Positions 53,300 through 64,000 of a stretch of DNA of 64,000 nucleotides are shown in pieces. The number at the start of each line of letters is the position of its first letter. Position 1 is the first letter of the stretch. Made by a program: the position numbers and the translations under genes. Source of the DNA: Diphasiastrum complanatum (lineage: Eukaryota; Streptophyta; Lycopodiopsida; Lycopodiales; Lycopodiaceae); contig CM055094.1 of the NCBI GenBank assembly GCA_029204225.1, forward strand, positions 65,056,293-65,120,292. Direction: 5' to 3'. The notes beneath the pieces were generated by a model. It was not told where the DNA came from. It searched no databases and saw only the letters and a list, made by a program, of their open reading frames with translations.

Positions 53300-53720
53300 T
53301 GGGCCCATTGCCACGCCCATTGCCACGCACATAATATGGGGACCAGATTTGACCCGACGGCCCTCGCGTGGCAATGTCCGTGGCAAACTATGTGGCACTG
53401 CCACGCCGTGAAAGTTTTCCGTCACCGGCTGTTCTTCCGAACAAATTTTTTTTTTTTTTTTTTTTTTGGGGGGGGGGGAGGGGGGGGCTCGAAGCAATTT
53501 AAATTTTAAATCCGTGTGGCACTGCCACGAGTGATAGTGCCACGCGTGGCATTTTTTTTTCCAGAATGTTAAATTTTGCCACGCGTGGCAAAATTCTTGA
53601 AATTATTTTTGAAGTTTGCCACGCGTGGCAAATTTTTCCAGCAAGCAAAAATATGCCATGCCATGGCAATCTTTCTGGAATTTTTTCTTAGGGCGTGGCA
53701 GTGCCACGAAGAAATATTCT
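53300..53720. repeat. Cluster of GCCACGCGTGGC palindromes
   Basis: GCCACGCGTGGC occurs three times between about 53541 and 53631. GTGGCACTGCCAC occurs twice, with GTGGCAGTGCCAC and ATGCCATGCCATGGCA as variants. A T run and G run (about 53447-53487) lie inside. No gene recognised. Confidence 0.9.
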
Positions 53721-53784
53721 AACAAAAAAAAAACCCGCGAAATGGAAAAACTGGGGGCCTCGACTGCATTTGCAAATAGATTTC

Positions 53785-54215
<431 letters not shown>

Positions 54216-54930
54216 TGAGGTATATTATGCATTCTAAATTTTGTTAGATTACATTCGAGTCATCAAGTGCATTTTTATAGTACCTTCAACATGGTGGGAT
54301 TGATGTAACAATGATTAATGATTTTTAATTTAACAATGATTCTTTGATTTGTATTCTGACAATTATCATTTTGTTGATTGATTTGTAATCTAACAATGAT
54401 TTGGTTTTCATTGTTTGCTTTTATAGAGAAAAAAAGAGATGCATCTTAGAAGGAATTAAAGATCATCCAAACAATAGATGAGGTATGTTTTTATCATCTT
54501 ACATTGATGTTTTTGTTTGTTTTTTATTGTTTGTATATATTTACAACAAATTTATACAAGATGAAATAGAAAAACATAAACAATAATCCATACATAATGA
54601 GATAGAGATGGTCAAATACAAAAGTTTATATTCATAATTCAAAAAAGTGTACATATTCGCATCTAATCAATGGTTGGATCCCTATTAGCTTTCAATCCAT
54701 TATAGATCTCTCCATTTCTGCTCACAATATCCAATACAGACTAGCAGGTATTGATCCAACATCTCATCAAGGTAGTGGCTCAGCCTCATGCAATGCCAAT
54801 TACCAAGTTTGCAAGAAGCAGATTAGATTTTGCGGAGGCATGGGGATATGGCATGATTATGGGTTTCTATAAACCCTATAGCAAGCACCCCTGCTTCTAC
54901 AAATCCAACTTTGTCTGACATGGTTTTTGA
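54216..54930. other. Intergenic DNA
   Basis: Starts with further degenerate copies of the preceding repeat (about 54425-54487). Otherwise nothing recognised. Confidence 0.5.
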
Positions 54931-55094
54931 GAATTCATTCCCTTTGTGTTGCTCACGCCTCCGCTTGCCTACCTCCTTTCGTTGCTATAGATCTGCTAAA
55001 ATCCTTCTCAATTGAAATACAGGCTGCTTACGGAGCTGTCATCCTTTCGTTTCTGGGCGGCCCTTACTGGGGATTGGCTATGCAAGAGGCCCTA
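54930..55094 (+). pseudogene. Possible DUF3429 (TMEM69-like) membrane protein fragment
   Basis: The plus frame ending at TAA 55095 reads IEIQAAYGAVILSFLGG and then PYWGLAM. From memory the DUF3429/TMEM69 family has a closely similar YGAVILSFLGG...WG segment. Only this stretch is convincing, flanked by AT-rich DNA, so it is an isolated exon or a captured or decayed fragment. Confidence 0.42.
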
Positions 55095-56765
55095 TAAATC
55101 CTAACATTTACTCTGGCTATACCCTATACAGTCTACATTATGTTTGGAGTAAACATGCAAAGTAACGTCATCAAAGAAGATGCAGGTAATGAAGTTTGCA
55201 TGCCTAAAAAGCCAACTTGCTCATGCAAAGAATATCTCAAAACATCCATACACACTATTTTAGCCCTCCACCAAGGTCTGACCACCACCACAATTTCAGC
55301 CTCAACACATAGTATTAATAGCCTTTGCAAGACAAGGCCAAAAATTCATTGCAGAAGGTCCTTTCCTTGGGCCTTTCTAAGGGGGACCTCACCTGGGGAA
55401 TGGCTCCTCGTCTTGTGTGGGGCTGAATGCCCTATGAGGGTCTATTACCAACATCCATGGTTGGCTTCTCACTCTCTCTCCTATCCCCCAACATCCATGT
55501 GGCATCTCACTCTCTCCACCTTTGCTTTTGAAGTTTCGCTTTTATTTTTTTCTACTTTTTTTAGCGCAATAGTATAGAATTGGAGAGCGCACTTAGGAAT
55601 GCCGCGTGACAAGCGCAAAAACACACGCAAAACATTTAGAATTAGAAAACCCCGACAAAGTGCGGGGTCGCCTTTATCTCGCTCTCATCCGTCATCGTCA
55701 GTATATCCTCAATTTTCTTTTTCGTTGATCCAAAGCATGCCATGCACCCATCGCCCATCTCTCCCTTCATTTTCATGCCTCTCCTTTCTCACAAAACATT
55801 GAACGTGCCAAAAGGTGAAGGCATCAATCAATCAATCAATCAGCATGGATGGATGAATTGAAAGATTTTATATAAAAACATTTGTGGTCTGTTATGAGCA
55901 GAAATGCAGCTACTACTGTCTGATTAAGAAAAGAGACTATCTGATGATGACAGTGAAAACGTGAGGAGAAAAGGAGGCAAATAAGTGAGAGTGTTATTGT
56001 TGAGAACTATACTATTGTAGAAGGAATAATACTTTATAACAGGCCACATATTGTTATTTTCATTTTCACTGTAATTATAGCTACCAATTGTTAAAGATAT
56101 CTTGTTGCTTTTGTAAGCGTTAAGGATAGTAGGATATACGGATCTACTGTGCGCATTTATCGAATTAGCTGCAGTCAGCATGATCGCACATTGTTCGTTT
56201 TTCAGTTTACGCTTTACCAGCAAAGAACTGCATGTGCTATATTATGTCATTGTCAATCTGATAGAAAGATTGGTCAACAGAAATCTGGTAGCGTATTTTT
56301 CCGTGCCGCACAAATTTTGGCATATAATCACCAGATCAATCACTCGCTGGGAGACGAGCATCAATCTAGAATAGCTGCTTGATTCCATAATCAGAGAATC
56401 TTATCTCTGCAGAGGGGGTCTGGTTAACAGACAATATAACCGGTAGTGCTTTCTCTAATCGTCAAGCTGAACATAGATTGACGTTCTGAGTGTGATCGCT
56501 GACGATAATCCTAGGAAGTTCAGGCTGCCCAGCTGAGTGGATATACCATTTCCAGACCTGTTTCTTGTTCGTCTTTCTAAAGCATCTTAGTATCGGTGAA
56601 TTACATTGCAATTGTTGATAGCATTTGAACGAACATTTTGTTGACCCTCGGTCTAGTCTATTGTTGAGGTTTAGTGTACATATTGAACGTTGATTGACGA
56701 AGGAACAGTTTTTGTTTCCCCATCAGAAGCGGTGTTCTCTCCCACAATCAAATTGGTGACTAGAA
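55095..56765. other. Region upstream of the PHO1-like gene
   Basis: No gene recognised. It contains an (ATCA)n stretch at about 55826-55842. Promoter and 5' UTR of the PHO1-like gene must lie here, but I could not place them. Confidence 0.45.
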
Positions 56766-59207
56766 ATGGTTAAATTTTCGAAGCAGCTGGAAGTACAGAT
56801 TGTGCCAGAATGGAAACCTGCATATTGCAACTATTGGCAGTTGAAAAAAATTCTGAAACAGGTGATGCTGCATGCAAAAAGTCCATATAGCGAATGTTCG
56901 AGCAGCCCCAGGGGAATACTTAATTCACCATTTAAAACAACTTTTGGCGGACTCGCCCGCCATTTAGGAAGTGCATGGGCTCGTAATAACGACGTGATCG
57001 TGGTATGAATGAAGCACTCTCTTTAGACTATGTTGCACATAAATTTGAAGAAGAATGAAGTATAATTTTTCCACTGTCCGTAGCTATAATATAGATCCTG
57101 TTTACCTTTGGCATTTTGGTGAGGCAGAGGTTATCTTTTATTTATGCACCCTATGTGATAGCATACGAAAAGCTAGCGTTAAAGTTATATCACACAGCTC
57201 AACCTCGCGTACAAGTTTGCGAAAGTAATTTAATTTGTGAAAAGGCTTCTACATTTACACGTAAAAGCACCACGTGATTGTTCTTCGAGAAAAAAAAATC
57301 ATTCGTTGTGTCAGATAATATTCAAGACTTTATTGACAAAAATACAAAAGTTATCTTTCTTTCATTTGTTTCGACAGTCATATACGGAGTTAGGAGTGTA
57401 TGAATACTACGGCGTAAACCCTTCGTAAAGTGCAGCAGCCTCAGATGAGGGTCATTTCATAATGTTATTCCCAACTCTAGATAACAGGCGGACTTGTTAA
57501 GCCTGTCAGCTTGTGAATTGATTCATTCTAGTGACCTTCAAACAGGTTCATCAACGAAATGCAAATGAAGAAATCTATGAAACAGAGCTTTTCGAGCCCA
57601 TTGTTGAAGCGGAGCATGAAAGAAACTTCTTCGTCCAGCTCGACATTGAGCTCAACAAAGTTAACCAATTTTATAAACAGAAAGAGCATGAATTCTTGAA
57701 ACGAGGGAAGGCTTTGCATAAGCAGATGAAGGCTTTCAAAAGAATGCGAAGCCTACTGGCGCATCAAACAGGTGCTCGCTCGTCATCATTTTTTTAATTT
57801 TGTACATTAATAGATGTGCATGCATCTCCTCGAGGTGAAGAAAGGAGCCGTCAATCATTATATTTCTGGACTTTGTCACATGTTGTCCTGGTTGAAACTT
57901 GCAATCTTAAAATATAATATACATGCACTTCCAACCAAACTTACTGCATAAAGAATACTGTGACGGTAAACCTGGGACCAATGTTTGCACGGTTGAATTG
58001 GAAAAATTGTAACTCAGCCAGTACATGAAGCCTTGAACATGTTCACTATTTCTGATTGTTCAGCGTGGCTGATATTCAGCAGGAACTTATTCTTCAACGT
58101 TGCAAATCCAATCTGTGAAAAACGTTGCTCCATCAATCTTTTGAAAAGCGAATCTAAGTCAAATCCTCATCGCCCTCTTTATTAAAAAGCAACATCCCCA
58201 TTCTGCAAAAGTGGTCATGAATGAACTTTAAAGGAGACAACGTCTTTTTCAGTTTAGGAGCCGCTATTTGTTTAGTGTTTGGCTTCCTTTTTAACTTAGC
58301 TGCCATGTTTATGACTTAAGTTTCCATACGGCTTGAATTGCAGTACATAAGATGGGATCCTTGCTAAATTAGCCGGCTGAATAGTGAGATTAATATCCAC
58401 ATAGAGGTGATCAGATAATTATATCATTGTCATAATTGATTAGTGAGTCTCAAGTATTTAAGTGTTGTCGCATGATCAAACCTGATCTCAATCGGCAATT
58501 CATGCTCAATCGTGTAGCAATAGTCAGGCTACAAGTGATGGATTTTCAAACCATTTGTTACTTGACTGTATCAATCAAAGCTGATATCATCATCAGAAGC
58601 TATGATTTTCTGAAAAACATTCAAAAGCTCTTGTGCTGCATCGTAATTCTTGATGCTGGCTGAAAAATTTGTTGCACAGTATTGTGTCCTATAAAACTTC
58701 TCTAGCTTTTTTTGAGCCAGATGGATTGTGCCAAGTTGGCCACAAAGTAAAAAGTGATGAAGCTTGTCACCTGTTAAGTTCTTTGCTTCACATGAGTTAC
58801 CACGGTCCTATCTCTTGTCTCATTTTATAATGTTTCATTTCCTCAATTATGTTGTTCCAGAAATCGAGGATGTAACAGATTACCATATCAATACCACATT
58901 TTCTGAAAAGGACCTCTCTTTTTCTGACTGACCTTGAGATCACTATCGGATGAGTTGCCAATTTGTGAAACTTCCAGGACACTCTTCTCTAATGTGTTGG
59001 TGTCAAGATTCCTCATTGAGTACATAAAAGGCTAGTAGACATATCATAAAAAGATTTCTGCTGCCCAATCATCTCAGAAGAATCTTATTTTCTGGCGAAA
59101 GTGGTTTGAGAAGCAGAATATAGAAAACAAATGCATTCATGGGTTGAATTTATGGCTTCAAGTTTTCATAGAAACGCCTTTCTTGCCTGCACTTGGAAGC
59201 CTACGGC

Positions 59208-59251
<44 letters not shown>

Positions 59252-60851
59252 AGCGTGTAACAGTGGTCCAAGTCTATACAACATGGCCACTCTCTCCCTC
59301 ATCCTTTAAGAAGGTGAATGGATTATCTAGTGACCTTTCAACCAACAAATTTGGCCATAAAAGTATGGTTCGGGCTCGCAATATTTTTATGGCCAAATCC
59401 AGTTGAAAGTCATTGGATAATCCAGTGGTTCCCTAGTATTACATTAAACTTTCCTAGCTCAGAAAATTATAACCTTTTAGCTAACTAGAGTCTCAGTTTT
59501 GAAGCTGTAACATTGAATACTAAATTTTGATTTGCAAGATTTCAAAGCGCACATCCCTAAAAAAATTATTCTGCTACCCATTTATTTGCTTGCTCCCTCA
59601 TAAATGTTTTTGTGGTTCTTGTGATTATTCAGCATTTCCAGTGGCACCCAGAAAAAGAATAGAGAGATTGCTTTATCAGCAGAGTAATTTTATAGTTGAA
59701 AAGGGTTCTGAATTCCCCACCAGCTTTACTTCTTTCTTTAAACCCAGTCTACTATCCAGTAAAATAAAACGACCGGAACTCATATTTTTTAAGTAAAGAA
59801 AGAAAGTGAAATGTTAACGACTTCGTCGTGACAGTTCGTTATGCACAAAATTGAGATTTCAACATTTTGCATGCACTACCTAAGCCATAAAGTTTCAAAA
59901 TGCCAAAACACTGGCAGAAAATGTGTCATAGGCTCCTCTCTTTGAAATTTAGAAACAACACATGATAAATGCAGGAAGATTTACTTGTCCTCTTTTCACT
60001 TCACATCAGGTACCTTCTCTGGTATAGTGCACTAACTTTCAGGCATAGACCATTTTAGATTATCCCTGCTGAACAGCAAGTATGGTAAGCTCTAGGCTAT
60101 TATTGCAATCTTTTGTGAATCAGGTTGGAGCTGATAAGTCGAATCCCTTCAGAAAAATTCACTTCGTGCATATGACTACGCGATGCAGGAGAAAAAGCTT
60201 CAGTATTTCAAGATCCAGATGCTTCAGGTGCAGAGGAAGAAGAGTTCCTTCAAAAAGTAGATATTCCAGTAGCAGGTTTTCCAGTTTTTTGTCAAGAATT
60301 AGCTCAATGTCAGGGTAATGATGAAAAAGTTGTTTTATCCACCAAAGATCTTGAGACTGGACAAAACTGCATGAAAGGTATAAACAGCATAGAAGTTATT
60401 GGCGACACAAACAGCATTCCTGAGTCTAACAAAGTCATGATACAAATACCATTGAAACCTTATGCGATCACAAGATTACCAAGTATTTTAGGATGTAACA
60501 GTGCCCAATTCCTAAAAGTTGATGCTACTAGGAAGAATGATCTCACTGTAAACAGAGAACAGGTGCATCAGGCAGAGAAAATGTTACGCAAGGCATATGT
60601 CGAGTTTTATCGTGGACTTAGCTTCCTCAAGAGCTACAGGCATTTCCACTTTTCTGCAACCTGCAAATTTTCTGCCCATTTTATCATTCTAGTACAGCTT
60701 CCATCAATTAGTATGCTCTGCATATTTTGTGTTTGTGATTTGAACTCTCTAATAGTATGAAAATAACTAAAATACTCACATGATTTGTCGTCATTGCCAC
60801 AGCTCACTCAACATGGAAGCTTTTGCAAAGATTTTAAAGAAATATGAAAAG
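56766..60851 (+). CDS. PHO1-like SPX-EXS phosphate exporter, 5' part
   Basis: PHO1 proteins export phosphate to the xylem and sense inositol pyrophosphates through an N-terminal SPX domain. Four exons join in phase: 56766-57002, 57546-57771, 60189-60639 and 60803-60851, giving 321 codons. Exon 1 begins MVKFSKQLEVQIVPEW and YWQLKKILKQ, the SPX first helix. Exon 2 has ELNKVNQFYKQKEHEFLKRG. Exon 3 is an acidic loop ending AEKMLRKAYVEFYRGL and LKSY. Exon 4 completes SLNMEAFAKILKKYEK, the Lys-rich ligand-binding helix. Intron 3 (60640-60802) appears to start with GC rather than GT. The later SPX end, membrane helices and EXS domain were not found before 64000, so the gene continues beyond the window or is truncated. 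The start is the first ATG and fits the family. Confidence 0.93.
59211..59249. repeat. (GA)n microsatellite in PHO1 intron 2
   Basis: About 39 bp of GA dinucleotides. Confidence 0.95.
59320..59424. repeat. Inverted repeat (fold-back) in PHO1 intron 2
   Basis: Arms of about 45 bp (59320-59366 and 59381-59424) pair imperfectly around a short loop; both contain GGCCATAAAA or its complement and GGATTATC or its complement. A small MITE-like hairpin is possible. Confidence 0.8.
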
Positions 60852-61984
60852 GTAAGTTCAAGCTTTGCTGTCTACCCAGTACATTACAGATCTATGGCAA
60901 ACCTTCATGAAATATAGTGGATGTATTGCAGTCTTTGAACTTCCAAAGTAGAAGCTTGTTATGCATAATCAATTTCTAGCAATCTTTAGCCTCCGATCTG
61001 CTCTCACAGTGTTCCAAGGACATAAGAAGCCCTCATGTCCAAGTTAAATGAATCTCTATCAAAGCTTCGCAAATTACATCTCTATGTTTCAAACCTTGCT
61101 TAAGGATGCTTACATATACACAAAACCCTGAAACCTTCTGTTCATCAACTCTCATGAACTTTACAATTGTGCAAGTGAGTCCTCTTGACTGCAGTACACA
61201 ATGCTCAAGGAGCTAAGCTTCTGGCTGTAGCACGCAACATTTCTCTCATCCACTAAAATCCTGGTCAACTGCAGCAGAGTAAGATGTGTGGGATAAAAGT
61301 ATGAGCAGATAGATTTTACGACGATTTAACATTATATGCTTAAAATGTTATCGCTCATGGCTGAAATCCATGGGATAGAGATACATATTTACTATATGTA
61401 TATATTAAGAGATAAAATTCCAGTAGATATCCCACCACTCCCAATAAACTGAACTTCAAATCTGAAACATACCCAAAAACTTGTGGGCAAGAAACATATT
61501 AAATTTGAATTTATATTGTGTGTACTCATCCAGAAACGCAAACCGAGGTATCTACAACAAAATATACGTATAGCTTCACGAGAGTTTTGTGTAGTGATCT
61601 GTTGAACAAAAACCATACACAACATCCATCAGTTCATCGCTGCATTGATAGTCATATTTAGATATATGTGCATATATTTCCTAAGTTATATCATGATGAA
61701 TGAACTCGAGCTCACGTAAAGCTACTTTATTTATACTTCAATCTCATCCGCGCTCCCTGATCTCAAACTAATACATTTGAATTAGTTTAATATACTGGTA
61801 TATTTTGGTGTTTTTTACCCATTGTCAGGTTTGACCCTCCATCCTTTAACCTTAACAAGGGCTCAAACTGCAACTTGCTATAGACAAACCACAAAAAAGG
61901 GTGGTAGATAGTGCACTTTTTGACTGGTCAAACACCATGATAATGACATGTTTTCCTACTCCATATTTCCTATATTGAAGAATA

Positions 61985-62157
61985 AAATCATAATTAAAAT
62001 ACATGGTGTGAGACATGAAACATCTAGATAATTCAGTGTAGGGCCTAGGCTCAAAAGAAAAACTCTAGAGTAATGCTTCTTGGTTTCCAAGGGGAGCCTC
62101 GAACCTGAGACCAAAGAAATTTTGGATGTCAAGCTAACCAACTGAGCCAACCCCTCC
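61985..62157 (-). mobile_element. tRNA-derived SINE
   Basis: On the minus strand GGGGTTGGCTCAGTTGGTTA resembles a tRNA 5' end with an A box, and GGTTCGAGGCTCC a B box, spaced about as in a Pol III promoter. The arms do not fold as a full tRNA, and an unrelated body follows (CTAGGCCCTACACTG) with a T/A-rich tail, as in plant SINEs. Confidence 0.62.
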
Positions 62158-62169
62158 GAGTAATGGAGT

Positions 62170-62319
62170 CATAGCCATTGAGTCGGTAATGAAAATCCAG
62201 TCTTTTGAAATATTTGAACGGCCGTCTTTTCATTGAGTTATAGCCATTGAGTTATAGTCATTGAGTCAGTAATGAAATTTCCAGTCTTTTGAAATATTTG
62301 AACGGCCGTCTTTTCATTT
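62170..62319. repeat. Direct duplication, period about 84 bp
   Basis: GAAATATTTGAACGGCCGTC recurs at about 62207 and 62290 within nearly identical 65-bp blocks. Confidence 0.9.
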
Positions 62320-64000
62320 TATATGGTCATCAAGAGACAAACCCATACAGTATAATTAACCCCTGCAGAAGTGTGTTGCTGAAGGAGTTTGGCAACTAAG
62401 CTTCAACAAAATTCAATGCTTTCCGAAGCTTAACGCAGTTGTATAATACAATATCGAAGTATATAGCTTCAGCTTTTCTTTGCCGCACGATCCTGAAGTC
62501 TGCTTCCAACCTCTCAACTCAACATCCCAGAAACCTGAAATTTGCAGGCTCTTCAAAAAGTCCAAGGAGCTGAACTCAAAGTCAAAAGCCTACATAAGTA
62601 CAAAGCCAACTCTGCCAGACAAAGCGCCTTTTGAACACTTGAATGCACCTGCCTTCCAAAAATAAAGTTATGGAAGACATTCTAGAGCCTGCAACATCCA
62701 ATGATTATCTCCCAATTTCTGTAGCACTGTATTCGGAACTCCAATTTCTGAAGTGATTTAGCTATTATAAAGGTGTAGCGGGTAAGATCTCCCTCAGTAT
62801 CATAGTTTTGATTTTTGCCTACATATCATGGTCTCTTTTCTTAGTAAACCCTAGCTCTCTGCCTAGGAGACAATTTTTTCTTTATCCCTATTGACCTTTT
62901 TTTAAATCTTGAAGACTTCGTATTTTGCTGGAACCAAGGCCATGTATTGTTTGGAGGTCTCGGGTATTAATTTCAAGTTATCCCAAGGGTCTTCTATGGA
63001 CATACAGCTATGAACAAGATCAAGCATCAAATGAGCAAATGCATAAAAAGATTAGAAGAGAAAATAAGTCAACTTAAGGGTAACTTTATTTTAACATTCC
63101 ATCTTTGTTGTGTTACTTGGATAAACTATATATAACAATCCTTGGCCTATAGAATTTTCTCTCTTTTTGGGTAGATAATCTAATGCATTTTGTTCACTCT
63201 CATTTTTCTATTTCCCTAAATGCCACATTGATACAAACTAAAGACCCAAATTTCTAAATCTCATCATACCATGCATCTTGCCAAGCACTGCAAGGGCTTG
63301 TGCCCCTCTTCTTGGCAAAAGAAGAGGCCTTGAGCTACCTAGGAAAATGCTAAGGGTTGGAATGGTGAAACAAAAATTTGACTCAGAGGAGCATGTAATG
63401 CTCTCTCCCAAAATCAGATTTGTTTTTTTACATACTCAACTTCCCTATGTGGCGGCCATTCATACGCTAGCTAGGAAGCCCAATAGCAGCTCCTAGCACA
63501 AGCTCGAACGACAAGCTAACGATCACATCACAAATTCCTACAAAGATCACAATACAATCAACAATATGCTAGCCTACAGCCCTCCTACAATAGAACTAAT
63601 GTATGCACATCCTACAAAGAGCTTCAGCTAACCATGTCAACTATGAGATGCATACAAGTTACTATACTTATCTGAAGGTCCATACTGAAGAAGATCATCT
63701 TGGAAGCTAGTAAATTTGGGTACAAAGTTTCAAGAGAGTCTGTGCCCTACGACTTGGTCATTGGCCAGGATGCCTCAACTTTTCCACTAATAAACAAAAG
63801 TATGGCCCATGGGTCCACCAACTTAGTAGATGACTACATGAATGACTAAGGAGCCATTTGAAGGCCCAAAACACCATCTTCATTGGTCCTGCTCGTATGC
63901 CCATACGCAATCAAAGGAAGAGTCACACATAAATGCTAAATAATAAAGCTAGCATAATACACAAAATATAAGACTGCAAAACAAATATAGCACTGCGACA

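Larger units (their letters stand above)
60852..64000 (+). other. Downstream of PHO1 exon 4, probable long intron with repeats
   Basis: A GTAAGT donor starts this stretch. No PHO1 exon was recognised. Apart from the SINE and the tandem duplication listed separately, short frames at 62480 and 63278 are not recognised. Confidence 0.4.

Noticed and set aside
62088-62157. Functional tRNA gene
   Set aside because: A and B boxes are present, but the acceptor and anticodon arms do not pair as in a canonical tRNA, and a non-tRNA body follows; called a SINE head.
62480-62665. Next exon of the PHO1-like gene
   Set aside because: The frame is polar and does not match the SPX end or EXS domain, and no good acceptor was seen.

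Overview
This is nuclear DNA of a land plant, dominated by transposable elements. It contains the 5' part of a PHO1-type SPX phosphate exporter gene, plant-style short introns, many Ty1-copia and Ty3-gypsy fragments with tRNA primer binding sites, a tRNA-derived SINE and long (GA)n tracts. The PHO1 N-terminus is fairly divergent from seed-plant PHO1 as I remember it, so a fern or other seed-free vascular plant is possible; that is inference.

Layout. 1-1550: decayed copia pol and LTR. 1551-2471 and 11549-13390: two halves of one + strand gypsy element, split by a 9.08 kb DNA transposon (2472-11548) with 34-bp terminal inverted repeats. 13.4-19.7 kb: copia remnants, a (CT)n tract and mostly unrecognised AT-rich DNA. 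19.7-31.99 kb: two same-orientation copies of one gypsy family. 32-38.4 kb: nested copia and gypsy (gypsy LTR, inside copia, inside a second gypsy, itself beside a copia integrase). 38.57-40.54 kb: an internally deleted LTR element with target duplication ATGTA. 41.2-53.3 kb: more copia, including one split by a 4.29 kb TG...CA element with target duplication ACCAC. 53.3-56.7 kb: palindrome cluster, duplicated (GA)n and a possible DUF3429 fragment. 56.77-60.85 kb and probably beyond: PHO1-like gene.

The most notable object is the 9.08 kb DNA transposon. It has four genes, A(+), B(-), C(+) and D(-). B and C diverge from a motif-rich spacer and C and D converge. Gene B, read through four phase-compatible exons, joins a CENH3-like histone fold to a Ulp1/SENP (C48) cysteine-protease domain. 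Gene D is a multi-exon transposase-like protein with an LDES motif, a GDLK...HPCLYC motif and a QGMEKSH tail, plus a coiled-coil basic N-terminal part. The B-C spacer holds eight CACGTG boxes within 260 bp and four close copies of CGCACAAGTGCGATAT. I do not recognise this gene combination as a described transposon family.

The element is decayed. Several interruptions are TAG codons where Gln would fit, as expected from deamination of methylated CAG (CHG) sites. All calls come from reading the sequence; no homology search was run.
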